Assembly (NCBI GenBank): GCA_903813345.2
Contig: CAIIXF020000011.1
Span: 17,159,754 to 17,223,753 of the forward strand
Origin: Owenia fusiformis
Taxonomy: Eukaryota; Annelida; Polychaeta; Sabellida; Oweniidae
Length of the DNA: 64,000 nt
Direction of reading: 5' to 3'
Shown: piece by piece, positions 40,401 through 49,628 of the stretch
How the letters are laid out: every line of letters begins with the position of its first letter
Numbering within the stretch: position 1 is the stretch's first letter
Notes under the pieces: generated by a model
What the model was told of the DNA's origin: nothing
Databases searched by the model: none
What the model saw: only the letters and a program-made list of their open reading frames with translations
Made by a program: the position numbers and the translations under genes

Positions 40401-43400
40401 TTTTTAAAAGTTCTGCAACAGATGCAGTTGACATAGTCATAAACATATTGAATCAGCTACAATAGGCCTAGTCGTAGTTATGTTGTTTCACCTTATGTTT
40501 AGTTCAGGGACAATTAAGATAGACATTGCAATTGGTATAACTATGATTATATCAATGGTCAACACTATTAAGATAAGTAAACTAAACATTCTAAAGAATC
40601 AATCGAACAATTCAGAATAAGACTATGATTGCTTAAACAAGTTCTTTAACTTCGGAAAGACGCTACGTGACATTATTGTTTCTATCTACATTAGAACATT
40701 GGTTAAGATTTGGGGACTCCTTTCCTTGTAACCAATTTGGCCTTTCTATGTTTGTTTTAAAATCTTTCTGAAAACTTTTTTGCTCCCTCTTTGAATAATT
40801 TATCATCTGTATATTTTAGTGTCATACAACACGAATATTTTAGGAAGTGTAGACTTGAAGTTTGTCAAATGTATCTATACATTTAAATATAAACATATAT
40901 AAACAAGTCTTTAGAAAAGCTATTGGAATAGGCCTATTTTTTATTTGAATGTTGGGATTTGATTTATGACATTTGCTTTGAAACATTCGGTTTTTCAATG
41001 TGTTTCTTCAAAATTTTTACGTCTTTGACATATGTTATTGCTTTATGACATTTAATTTTGAGATGACACAGGGAAATGGAATTACAATGTATTCTAGTAT
41101 GTCCAACGTTATAAGGATTATGTGCTACCATTTGGTTTCAACTCGACTCATTTTGTTCATCAAAAAGTCCCAGGATGATTCTTTTTAAAAGATAGATCAT
41201 GCCTCGAAACACAATTTAATTTAGCATATATAATTCAATAAAGGGTTGCTTTTTGATAAAAAAATTATTAGAATATTTTTGAAAATAGGTACGTTGATGG
41301 GTTCATTATCAAATTGCATTGCCATGTCATGTTTGTACAATTTCTATGTCTTGTTGGCAATTTGATACGTTTAAAATTTTACTTAATTGAAGCTATCATC
41401 AACACACTCAAATTTAATATCTGACCAAAAACTTTGAGATTATCTTTATGAATGCTGGTTCCTTTTGGTATACGAGGGGCGATCAATAAGTAATGGACGC
41501 TTTTTTACACAGATACTTTTTATAGACTAATCCCTTTGATTTTCCTACCAGTGGTACATCATTCAATTATCTATCATTTCTGAGGATTTGAAGACAAAAT
41601 ATAAAATACATGTTGATATATCTTTATTTCCGTGAAGAAGGTACAGGTACCCCGGGACCGACATTTACGTCACATATTCAGTTTTCAGCCAGTTTGGCAA
41701 ATTTTAGTTAGATTTAAACTTTTCATATGCAACATAGGTTGTGTTGTTTGAAATACTTTGCTGACTGATCAACACATAAACTGAAAGCATTGTGATGTCA
41801 GAGTGTAATATGGAAGGGGTTTGCAGGTCAATTTGAGAAAGCATTGTGGAAGAAAGGGGTGGTGAGATAAGGGAACACCCTACTCCATATGGACAATGCA
41901 CCTGCCCACAGATCTCAAAATGTTCAATATCCCTGGACCTCAAAATTGAGCCCTTGGCCAATGCACCATACTGTCCAGATCTGCTCACATGTGACTTATT
42001 TATTTCTATACTACTTATTTCTATAGAGAAAGGATGCATGTTTATTGATATTGATGAAATAAAACAACCCGTGCAACTGCATCTTGCTACCATGTCAGAG
42101 AATGGATACAGCCTTGTCTCACAATCTTGAATTAAGACGATGAGGAATTGTGTACATGTAGCACTTGATGGAACCTATGTAGAGGGCCCTGTAGAATGAA
42201 TTTGCATGAATACCACATAGTGATGAAATATTCAAGATCAACTTTGGCATAAAAAAATGGGGTAATTCATGACCATAATGGTTTGTTTTGTTCAGCCTGC
42301 ATTCAACTGCATTGCATGTTAAACAAGCTAAAATAGCTTCAGAATGTTTGACGTAAACGTCGGTCCCGGGGTACCTATACATCCTTCACGGAAATAAAGA
42401 TATATCAAAAGATATCACATGTTTTGTTTTCAAATCTTCAGAGTTGATAGATAATTTAATGATGTATCACTGGTAGGAAAATCGAAGGGATTGGTCTATA
42501 AAAAGCATCTGTGTAAAAAAGCGTCCATTACTTATTGATCACCCCTCGTATACCACGTACATGTAATATGAAAAGGAATTCACGTGGGGATATATCTTTC
42601 AAATACGTGTTGAATCCACACTATACTCGAGTGTTTTTCTTTGAATTTTAGTGATAAAGATGCAGTTTGATATTTGTGTCACCACATTCGGAACCATAAA
42701 AGGATTGTACAAGACAAAGCTACTTCAAACTATTTATGTATCTTGGTTGCCTATATTTTTAACAGACACTAAAATCAATATGTTTCGGAATCGAACTAAA
42801 CAATAAACAAGATTTAAGGAGATTTAAGTGTGTTGAGACAATGATAAAAACGATCCCAATCAAAACTGATTTGATAAAATCAATATTTTGAGTCCATCTG
42901 GTGCAGGAGATAGTAATTTGTTAGTATTCTGTAATTACGGTTGCATGTTGACTTGTATATGTTTTATGGCAGTCTGTATATTTGTGTGGAAAGCATACCG
43001 GTCGGGTGTGAAAGAAATTACGGTCCCCTAGGGATTATGGTCGGTCCCCTTCTTAACGGCCCTTACTCGTCCTGATTGTGTAAAAGATAATAAGGGATAG
43101 AGGTCACCATATAAATCAATGGAAAGTAGGACCATAAATTGATAGGACCTCCCACCCTTTTACACCGGTACTACCGTAGTTTGTTCTGTTGTATCATACT
43201 ACTGTACTAGGGTAACGTTTTTTCAAATGGTCCAATGAGCAATTGAATCTCTCAACTGTGATATAGATCCCTGAATCTGGATGACGTGAAAGGGGTGTTA
43301 AACATCAAAAAATTTGTGCGTTAGATCATTGTTTGGGCTTTGATCGTGCTCTTGATGATTTTCACTGCTGTGTTTTGCAACGCAGTTTTCCCACAGAAGT

Positions 43401-44449
43401 ACATGTACTTATACAGTGTATATATGTATTTCTTTCTTAATAAATTCACCACACGTGTGAAAGGTTATTATCGTCTCGAATACATTTTCTATGTCTTTAA
43501 AATTCTTATTTCTTATCATAAATTCTGAGTAACAAGTTAAAAATCTTCAATATATTTAAAAATAACCGATCACCCAGTCACCATAAACGAATAAGGAAGT
43601 TAAATATAAGCTTTTATATTGTTACCCCTCTTCTGCCCACATTGTGTCAAAAGCTATTGGAATGTCCTTAAATACATCTATTGAGATTACAACTTGTTGA
43701 CATATATCATTGTTAAATTATCTTTCATTTGGTAAATATCGTCAATTGAAATTTGTTGACAAAGCTTTACTTACATGTAAAAGGATACTATAATACATTG
43801 TGCATTAGCCTTAGAATTAAACACTACAATAAAATACATACACATTTATTTCAATCACCATTTAACATCTAAAGTTATATTTATTATATTCAAGTATATG
43901 AAAATCTCAAAAGATCTTGCACCGTTTGGCCTATTTTCGTGTAGTTTGTTTTCAAAGCCCAATGTGCACAAAGGGTTAAACAACCGAACCTTAAAAATGA
44001 ATTATACCCCAATAATAATACTAATGAATATACAGACTACCTGTACCATTTTGTTGTCCATATCAAATGTCAAGTTGATCAATACTTATCGTAAAGTAAG
44101 CCCATGTCAGAAGTTTTTCGTTGGTTCTTCCTTATGTGTGTTGATCTTATGTCAATTGATTAATTTGTTAGAGATAAGAAATTGCGTCATTTGAAATACA
44201 ACACTAAATGATAAGTTATTTTCCGCTATTCATGTCAACATTCCTAACAATAAACCGACCAATATGCATCAAGTCAAAATAGGTGACCATTTTGACCAAC
44301 CTGATATTTAAGTTACTCAATATAAAGATCACGCTGAATGAATATCGTGTAAAATAAGATGTTACCCCTACCTGTTGGCAAATGACTGCAATCGTAACAA
44401 TAAACCAGACCAAGTTAGTGTTCCCGATGACCATATTGGAGTGAACCAT
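13479..44449 (-). CDS. Receptor-type tyrosine-protein phosphatase, R3-like (FN3 x ~13, TM, one PTP domain)
   Basis: A 28-exon model gives 5250 coding bases (1749 aa) with every junction in phase. Exons: 44372..44449, 39588..39612, 38515..38805, 36719..36988, 34788..35078, 33125..33415, 32712..33002, 32360..32554, 32009..32098, 31647..31834, 31279..31513, 30644..30934, 29859..30137, 29399..29580, 29039..29231, 28585..28902, 28090..28362, 27499..27792, 27112..27220, 21798..21977, 21494..21575, 16527..16617, 16249..16322, 15904..16038, 15564..15686, 15020..15168, 13861..13996, 13479..13574. Domains: signal peptide 1-26; about 13 FN3 modules 35-1358; membrane segment near 1370-1388; juxtamembrane 1395-1455; phosphatase domain to 1749. 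Catalytic motifs are KNRY (1504-1507), WPD (1638-1640), HCSAGVGRTG with Cys1672, and QTDKQY. One catalytic domain with many FN3 repeats is the R3 layout (PTPRB/PTPRJ/PTPRO-like). It should dephosphorylate tyrosines at the plasma membrane; its ligand is unknown. Exon 16 uses a GC donor. The tail after the domain is short. Confidence 0.88.
14103..14671 (-). mobile_element. TTAA-flanked DNA element, copy 2 (inverted)
   Basis: This is a reverse-complement copy of 7651-8230. It starts TTAAAGGGTTCCGAT and ends CGTCACCCTTTAA, again bounded by TTAA. Small indels and substitutions separate the copies, and the open frame seen in copy 1 is broken here. It lies in the phosphatase intron that splits the P-loop serine codon, 106 bases from the 13996 acceptor. 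Confidence 0.7.
14888..14997 (+). repeat. Partial copy of the GTGATAAGACC-ended MITE
   Basis: GCTCATTTGAAAGGCCTCTT through GGCCTGGCTCAT matches one half of the fuller copy at 25287-25545 and the interrupted copy at 45700-46985. The other half is missing. It lies in the same phosphatase intron as the TTAA element. Confidence 0.6.
16901..17080 (+). repeat. Left minisatellite array, 11 units of ~16 bases
   Basis: Tandem units have the consensus GACAACTCATCCCCTG or ...CCTA. Unit 2 lacks one C, unit 4 has ATTCC, and unit 8 has GATAACTC. The array is the left terminal inverted repeat of the element at 16897-21431. The open frame across it is an artefact of a repeat unit without stops. Confidence 0.9.
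21252..21427 (-). repeat. Right minisatellite array, 11 units of ~16 bases
   Basis: Units read GGATGAGTTGTCTAGG or ...CCAGG on the plus strand, the reverse complement of the left array. There are 11 units with scattered substitutions (GATGAGATG, GAGTTATC). The penultimate unit is one base short, mirroring unit 2 on the left. Confidence 0.9.
22637..23381 (+). mobile_element. LINE fragment with 13-base target-site duplication
   Basis: AATACCCCGAAAA occurs at 22624-22636 and again at 23382-23394 directly after a poly-A tract, giving a clear 13-base target duplication. The insert is only 745 bases, keeping the end of the RT ORF and a 3' UTR with a stem-loop at 23281-23311. It lies in the 21978-27111 phosphatase intron on the strand opposite to the gene. 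Confidence 0.88.
22638..23144 (+). pseudogene. LINE reverse transcriptase C-terminal fragment
   Basis: This 168-codon open frame has no proper start because the element is 5'-truncated. It aligns by eye with the C-terminus of the RT at 9072-10667: ETKLNKIRSDLALKSDFFRHNFNNI corresponds to KTRCDLIFRQHLFTHNF, followed by CPCGHRNQDKIHLLLDCP, the same CxCG..H....C motif. The frame is intact to its stop, but the fragment lacks the polymerase core. The two sequences clearly differ, so they are different LINE subfamilies. Confidence 0.8.
23520..24460. repeat. Large imperfect foldback element
   Basis: Several left-arm blocks recur reverse-complemented on the right in mirror order. CCATATACACCCCCT (near 23527) faces AGGGGGTTATATACG (near 24426). 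ATCGATATGGAGAACT (near 23626) faces AGTTCTCCATATCGAT (near 24319). The TTTCCGAACCTCATTGGAAC block (near 23840) faces GTTCCAACAAGGTTCGGAAA (near 24093). Arms are about 400 bases with indels. No coding content was seen; open frames across it are chance. The rest of this intron (24461-25286, 25874-26910) shows no gene. Confidence 0.65.
25287..25545. mobile_element. Full-length MITE with TCTTATCACA inverted ends
   Basis: The left end reads GGTCATGGGAAAACCGGTCT then TATCACA. The right end, reverse-complemented, reads GGCCACAGAAAAAGTGGTCT then TATCACA, giving terminal inverted repeats of about 27 bases. The interior is non-coding. Related copies are a half copy at 14888-14997 and an inverted copy at 45700-46985 split by a mariner insertion. 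Confidence 0.7.
25792..25873 (-). CDS. Candidate alternative terminal exon of the receptor phosphatase (short tail)
   Basis: After a good acceptor (TTCGTATTTTCAG, minus strand) an 82-base open stretch ends in TAA. The membrane exon 27112..27220 ends in phase 2 (AG). Joined here it gives a serine codon and then 26 residues, GKTEIRTGATGTNGVYNNKA plus FTPDAV, then stop. The piece TNGVYNNKAF resembles TNGITNTAF of the normal juxtamembrane exon (21798..21977), as if the exon were a duplicated juxtamembrane segment. Used as a last exon, it would make a membrane receptor without a phosphatase domain. No AATAAA was seen in the next 300 bases, which weakens the case. It could instead be a dead duplicated exon. 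Confidence 0.45.
26911..27076. mobile_element. Small MITE with CCCTCTAAAAGT ends
   Basis: CACTCCCCTCTAAAAGT on the left faces ACTTTTAGAGGGAAG on the right. The interior is AT-rich and non-coding. It sits 36 bases downstream of the donor of the membrane exon (27112). The ends resemble those of the 62400-63028 element (CACTCCCCTCCATAAGT). Confidence 0.5.
27112..27220 (-). other. Transmembrane exon of the receptor phosphatase
   Basis: This 109-base exon starts in phase 1 and ends in phase 2. It encodes APPQSNVGAIVGGTIGG, then a strongly hydrophobic run VLFLLIVIIIIVVLL, then the basic stop-transfer RRNRR. That is a standard type I single-pass anchor with a GG/GxxxG-like start. It connects to the juxtamembrane exon 21798..21977 in phase and, alternatively, to the tail exon 25792..25873. 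Confidence 0.9.
28400..28444 (+). repeat. ATTGT-type microsatellite
   Basis: A degenerate run of TATTGTATTGT units lies in the intron between the FN3 exons 28090..28362 and 28585..28902. Confidence 0.7.
33733..34742 (+). mobile_element. Decayed mariner-like element with transposase traces
   Basis: The left end TACAGGGTGATCATAAAGTA mirrors the right end TTATTTTATGATCGTA. The inverted repeat continues inward (AGATCAAAAGTGCT, ACAGAATGTTGAT), but the right tip has lost its CCCTG. The plus strand at 34132-34320 retains ILHWDNV, the mariner catalytic LHWDNA motif, and further transposase-like pieces with frameshifts. A 30-base unit (AAGAAAATACCAAAGTTGGT...) is tandemly duplicated at 34077-34136. 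The right end lies 45 bases from the donor of FN3 exon 34788..35078. Confidence 0.7.
35079..36718 (-). other. Phosphatase intron without recognised features
   Basis: I see no exon, RNA or clear repeat here. Open frames on the plus strand (around 35451-35714) have no family signature. Confidence 0.4.
37937..38313. repeat. Foldback MITE in phosphatase intron
   Basis: The left arm (CAAGCTTTAATGTCCTGTTT, TCAACTTGAGTTC, AGGATTTCA, CTTAACATGG) is mirrored on the right (CCATGTTAAG, TGAAATCCTCATT, GAACTCAAGTTGATC, TAGGACATTGGGCTTG). The arms of roughly 170 bases cover almost the entire element, which would fold into one long hairpin. It is non-coding. Confidence 0.75.
38886..39290. repeat. Tandem repeat, ~3 units of about 125 bases
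   Basis: Each unit contains AATTTGAAGCAAGTTGAAAA, then TTTGACCTTGAGAAGGTCA, then a CAGATTTGAA segment. Each has an inner palindrome TTGACCTT...AAGGTCAA. The third unit is rearranged. The array lies in the intron between the microexon and the first FN3 exon. Open frames across it are repeat artefacts. Confidence 0.75.
39588..39612 (-). other. 25-base microexon of the receptor phosphatase
   Basis: Minus strand: TTTCAG, then 25 bases encoding IGIASPQT plus one base, then GTAAGT. It enters in phase 0 and leaves in phase 1, exactly joining the signal-peptide exon (phase 0 end) to the first FN3 exon (phase 1 start). The paralogue has the same microexon at 5091..5115 (IGIASSQN). Confidence 0.8.
41473..42548 (+). 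mobile_element. Mariner-like element copy 2
   Basis: This is the same element as 804-1871, flanked by TA (41471-41472, 42549-42550). The ends are CGAGGGGCGATCAATAAGTA and its mirror with one mismatch, and the long inverted repeats are conserved. The remnant transposase frame at 41846-42130 keeps PYCPDLLTCDLF; upstream, an indel breaks the frame at the DNAP motif. It lies in the first phosphatase intron. Confidence 0.85.
43007..43169. mobile_element. Short MITE with CCGGTGT ends, copy 2
   Basis: A diverged copy of 3903-4077: GGGTGTGAAAGAAATTACGG near the start, AACGGCCCTTACTCGTCCTG inside, and TTTTACACCGGTA at the end. Confidence 0.65.
44372..44449 (-). other. Signal-peptide exon of the receptor phosphatase
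   Basis: The exon encodes MVHSNMVIGNTN followed by the hydrophobic LVWFIVTIAVICQQ and a GT donor after CAACAG. This is a typical secretory signal, with cleavage likely near the CQQ end or just inside the microexon product. The ATG at 44449 is preferred because it lies close to the hydrophobic core. In-frame upstream ATGs exist (to 44527), as does a later one at 44434, so the exact start is open. Confidence 0.65.
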
Positions 44450-45696
44450 GCTGCTCCTGTTGTTATTAAAGATGTTATAAATGATGCAGTTAAGCCACCT
44501 ATCGTAAGTATGATTATTCAGGCACAAATTTGTATTTCTCCTCCATATAGTGTCGTTAAGTTTCCTCTAAATGTCAACCGCAGACGGTTGTACCTTCTTC
44601 CTGTTAACTAGCTGTATATCATTTCAAAAACGATTTCGCTTATTCGTCATAGCGTCGTTATCTCTTTTGGATTATAAATTTAAAACATTCGAACTGATCA
44701 CTTCAGCTCGACCAACATGATACAGGTTGTATTTTCTAAGAACACGTTATTATTATCTTTCAACAATATTTGAGTCAATACCAAAGTCCACAGTGATATC
44801 GTTAATTAACCAAGTACTTCTGATAATGAATTAGAGGTGTTGCTATATAACGTTATGACTAATGCAAGATGGTTTTTCAACAAACTGTTGCTGTGCAAAA
44901 TACATATGCGTTCTATTCATACCAGCATTTTAATCAAGAAAAATCAATCCGTAATGTATGAGTGAAGCATGTGTTACAAACATAGAACTAGAATAATCGT
45001 TGACTAGGCTTTGTATAGAAATCAAAATGCTAGAATTGAACTTTGAAATCAAGTTATCGATTGCAGATATAAGTTAACCATTCGGCTTCTATACGAAGCC
45101 ATTCTTAATGATTAAATGGTGAATTGATGTGAGATTAATCATATTCAAGTGACAATTTATTTTATTCATCGGACACTTCCTTGTGATAAGAATGCCTAGA
45201 AACATTTCTGTAAATAGTTCTCTTGTTCAATTGGGCAACGCCTTGTTTGTTTAAGCTAAGCTTTAAGTAGATGCAACGTTTTGTTTGTGTCTGATGCAAC
45301 GTTTTATTTTTGACTGATGCGACTTTTTGTTTGCATTTGCTGCAAAGCTTCGCCAAGATTTGATACAATGTCTTGTTTAATCGTCATGCAATGCCGTTTA
45401 TAATTGATGCAAAGCCTAGCCCTTGTTGTTTACAAGCGAAAGAAATGAAGTATGTTTTGGTTTCTTATCTTTACTTTTTTACTTTTTCAGAATAGTGTTG
45501 CTACAGCCTGGGCGTCATGCTGCTTTGTTAAGTATTTCTTCGACACAACTGTTAACAAGGGAATCTGTTCTATTTGGATAAGAATATTTTCAATGCAATA
45601 GAAATATGACACTAGGGGATCATAGTCAAATCATGAATTATACAATATACCTATTTATTGTATGTATATAGGTAGCCTGTTACAATTCATATCTTA
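44450..45696. other. Upstream region of the receptor phosphatase
   Basis: This should contain its promoter and 5' UTR. No TATA box or CpG-rich patch stood out. A degenerate repeat lies at about 45250-45420. Confidence 0.35.
45250..45420 (+). repeat. Degenerate ~25-base tandem repeat (GATGCAACG / TTTTGTTT)
   Basis: Units alternate GATGCAACGTTTTGTTTGTG, TGATGCAACGTTTTATTTTT, TGATGCGACTTTTTGTTTGC and more diverged forms up to TGATGCAAAGCC. There are roughly six to seven units. No coding function is suggested. Confidence 0.55.
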
Positions 45697-45699
45697 CAT

Positions 45700-46985
45700 A
45701 TGAGCCAGGCCATAGGAAAAGGGTTCTTATCACAGATTTTTCAATATTTTGATTTTTTGTTTATCTTAAAAACCACAAAAAGACCTTTCCAATGAGCCAT
45801 TACTTATGTCTTAACAATTTTTCCTTGCATACAAGGGGCGATCCATATATTCTGATAAAAATGCTCTCATTTTGCTATTTTTTCACATATCCATCTCATA
45901 TTTTCAGAAAATGTGGATTATGTAATTACACATACAATGCTCAAATATTATACCTACATCCTAAATCAATTAAGAGATAGGGTTACCATGGTAACCTGTA
46001 TTAAGGGTAGGCAGGTCAAGTAAATTATAACGTATAAAATATCATAATAACTTGTTATTTTAAATATTTTAAAGCATGCGGAAATCATACATTTTTCTAA
46101 AAAAGTTTGGTATTGTTTCTCATTGTTTGTTGCTAAACAAATGTTTATTTGTGATCACTATAACATCACAACAACTCACAATAGCAATGTATGACAGGAT
46201 GGGCAAATTAGAATAACATGTCATGAGACACACCAAATATCAAAATGACAGATCAGATGAGGTTAGTGCGGCTGTTGCAGAGTGCGACATTAACAGATAC
46301 ATTAGGAGTACCATTAGATTTTATGTACTATCAAGAATAAGTAAGAGGACACTGCCAGAGACATACATGGACTCGTATAGTGTATGGACAAGGTATTATA
46401 TCTGCTCTAAGGATCTCTGGGTAGAATTGTAAATTTGAGGAAGGCTAGCCACTGTTGAATATCATTCCCAATCTGGTTGCAAGAAGAGCTTGCGTACTGA
46501 AAATAACACTACGATAATTTGAGATACAATTTATGAAAAAAGAACTATTCCACTGTGGAAATAGCAAACAAGGGCAACAGGGGTATGGAGCAGTTGAACG
46601 AATAGTTGGCAATGACCTGGATATGCGTTTGATCTGCTTGAAATAGGTACCGAGGAATGATTAAATTAACAAATTTATCTATTTTATACGTTATAATTTA
46701 ACTGACCTGCCTACCCTAAATACAGGTTACCATGGCAACCTTATCTCAAAAATAACTTAAGATATAGCTATAATATTTTAGCAATGTATGTGCAATTACA
46801 TAATCTTCAAGTTCTGAAAAAATGAGAGGGATATGTGAAAAAATCACAAAATGAGAGCATTTTTATCAGAATATATGGATCGCCCCTTGTATAGACCAAA
46901 AAGACGGATTTTAGTTTTAGCACATCTTCCTCTTAATCTCAGACACATTTTTGGCTCTGTTGCACAGTTTTAATTTTTGTGTGAT
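45700..46985 (-). mobile_element. MITE copy split by a mariner insertion
   Basis: Left half 45700-45831 and right half 46890-46985 together reproduce, in inverted orientation, the MITE at 25287-25545. The left half has GGCCATAGGAAAAGG, TTTTTTGTTTATCTT and TTTTTCCTTGCA. The right half has TTTAGCACAT, TTCCTCT and TTTTTGGCTCTG. Mariner element 45832-46889 sits exactly between them with a duplicated TA. Confidence 0.75.
45832..46889 (+). mobile_element. Mariner-type element with ~210-base inverted repeats
   Basis: Ends are CAAGGGGCGATCCATATATT and its reverse complement, flanked by TA. The inverted repeats extend inward past GGTTACCATGG and TAGGCAGGTCA to about 46035 and 46680. The interior (46223-46432) has an open frame without clear transposase motifs. 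The end sequence is of the same style as the CGAGGGG family but is a different subfamily. Confidence 0.8.
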
Positions 46986-49628
46986 TATGAACTTTGTGTC
47001 TATTTTCCAGACATAATCCTTTATCAGACTTGCTTACTCGTGACACAAAAGCTGCACAAATAGTTACAGTTTCATGTACCTTTGTACTATGCATGGATAG
47101 CCCTGTCTGAATTTGATAGCAAACAATCAAACAATGATATTCAATCTTGCTATTAGTATTATAATGAACGTCTTGAATCTTTGCATTGAAATCTGTTAGA
47201 TCTTTGTGTAATACCAATACAACGATGCGTTCAGGAAATCTTTCAGTTGTTAAATAATCAGAGCGATCAATGAACAGTCATTTGAAAAAATGAACAATAC
47301 TGCGAGAAGAGTGAATACTCAAAGATGCAATGCAGAGTTTACTTAGTGTCATACCTTAATTCCATATGATGAAAATCCATTGTGTGAAAATATGGATTTT
47401 GAAATATATACGAATGGCAATGGTATTTAAAAAGACGGTTTCCATGACAATTGAATTTATTATAACAAGCTTATTTCTGTTATTTAGAATACCAATTTTG
47501 CCAATTTTGATGATATGAACTCGTGAAAGGCGTGACACAGGATGATAACGGTATTATTATTGTAACGGTATTATGAACATACAGATGTATACAACTATGT
47601 GTGAATGGATTATTTTTAACTACATCACTCAAAATTATACTATATGTTGAAAATCTTGAAGGATACACGCATGGTACGGCGAGTAATTTCGAACTTCTTT
47701 ATACTTGTTTAAGGGTTACATCATTATATTTAGTGTTATATACTGATACTGTTTTCTTGTCATGTCTATGGCGATATATTCAATGAAATGTTCGTTAATA
47801 TTTAGCCAGTGTGAATAAATCAAAGTATCGAACGTGTATCATTAAGTGGCATGATGATTGACAAGATATAAGAGAAACATAAGAAACCAACGAGATTTTT
47901 GATATATTACAGAGAATAAGATGTCTCGATGACCTAAAGTTAAGAATAGTGTCATGACTTTAGATATCACGATAATTCAATTAACCTTTACAATGTCTTA
48001 ACTTTTACTTTAATCTAAATATGCCAACGTGCCAGGTAGAAAAGGCCTATAAGGTGTTGCAAATACTCGTACAGTGCAAAAATGAAACATTCTTTTCTAA
48101 GCAGACACCTGACATTCCGGCTTAAGACCTTATACACAGAGCAACAAAGACGAATCCCCCCCTCCCCTCCTGCAATCGTTTAATAACCATATCACAATGC
48201 AGTGGCGGATGTTACAGCTGACAAATAAGGTCTAAAATTTAAAAAAAGGCCCAAGAAGGGCACTTCACAATTTTTGGACCCAAAAAACATTTTTCAGGGC
48301 TCATCCTTTGGGGTGGGCAGATCAATCCACCAGTGCAATGCAAATTCAATAAACCAAAGGAACATTTCAGAACATTTCAAAATGATCTTAACATAAAAAG
48401 TATTGGGAAGTACTGATTAACATTAATCAGTTAGTTTATTACGTTATTGATAACGTTTTCTCGAGTGTTGGTGTTTATGCAGTGTTCCAACGAACATAAA
48501 TACTTAGATAATCATGAGAGTTTGTGAGGTGCAACACACCCAAGAGTACCCTGCGTGCAGAGTCTAGTTAAATTGAGGCGTAAACTAAAAGTAGACCTCT
48601 AATACGCCTTACTTTCAGGTCTAGACCAATAGTATGCCTCTTTTTAAAGGTTTTGTTATGGCATAGACCTACCCTGCGTGCAGAGTCTAGTTAAACTACG
48701 AAGACGAAGCTCTCTTTTAAGAAGTGAAGTCAAACGAATGCAAAGGGTAACCCAAGAGGTGCTTGATAACCTTCTTTTGGCACATATATAGTACAGGATA
48801 AACCTCTACGATTATTATTACAACCAAATGTCAACACATGTAATAAATGCTGGCGGATCCGTCCTCAGAATTTTTTTTTAGCTTCAATCTTTTAAATTGG
48901 GGATAATTGTATCTCACTTTTCTCAAAAAGTAACCAGGAATCTAATAAAAGTTCATTTCAAAATAATTTTTGAATATAATTATATTATTGTTTACTTTCA
49001 ACACGAAGTAGAATTGTTCAGTTCACAACGAGTAGTTCGTCTATGGGATATCACAAAGGACATTGGGTAGTTATTAAAGCACATGTGTGAATATAAAAAA
49101 TGCTTCACGTGGTATATAATTTATGCGTGATTTATAATTCTATCGAATTTTAGGTTGTTATGCGATGAAGATACAAGGGATTGTCAATAAATTTCTAAAA
49201 ACCCATGTCATGGTCTCTACGCCGTTGTCTATAATTGTGAACTTTTGGTTTTACTATTGATTAAAACAATTTTCAGTGTGGTCTGACAAAAAATGCTTGA
49301 AGCTTTTTCAATATTCTATTTACTAATAAGACAATAAACTCAGTATTTTACACTTAACAATATGTTTTATTTCCCAGGAATCATTTAACTAGTGTTTTTG
49401 AATGTCTACAGACCCAAGTTACCATAAACACATAATGAAACATATCCAGGTAGATGATTAGTTTTTGGGTGCTTCTCTATCTACAAAATAAAATACTTAT
49501 TGTGCTATCGTGTTTGCTAAAATAGATATATTATTTTTGCCAGTGGGTCGGTGGGCATTCTATGAAGGTCAGAGTAACGTCTTTATAACCAGGTTGGGAC
49601 AAATGAACAACATTATAAATGTCAACTT
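46986..49628. other. Spacer downstream of the histidine-brace-like gene
   Basis: No gene was recognised. A 26-base direct repeat beginning TACCCTGCGTGCAGAGTCTA occurs at 48547 and 48670. An AATAAA on the minus strand near 49366 could serve the gene ending at 49629. Open frames here lack family motifs. Confidence 0.4.

Larger units (their letters stand above)
39613..44371 (-). other. First intron of the receptor phosphatase
   Basis: This 4.8-kb intron holds mariner copy 2 (41473-42548) and the CCGGTGT MITE (43007-43169). The remaining AT-rich sequence shows no exon or RNA gene. Confidence 0.6.

Noticed and set aside
44216-44527. Whole 103-codon minus-strand frame as a separate gene
   Set aside because: Only its middle (44372-44449) is coding, as the signal-peptide exon. 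The rest continues into intron beyond a good GT donor.
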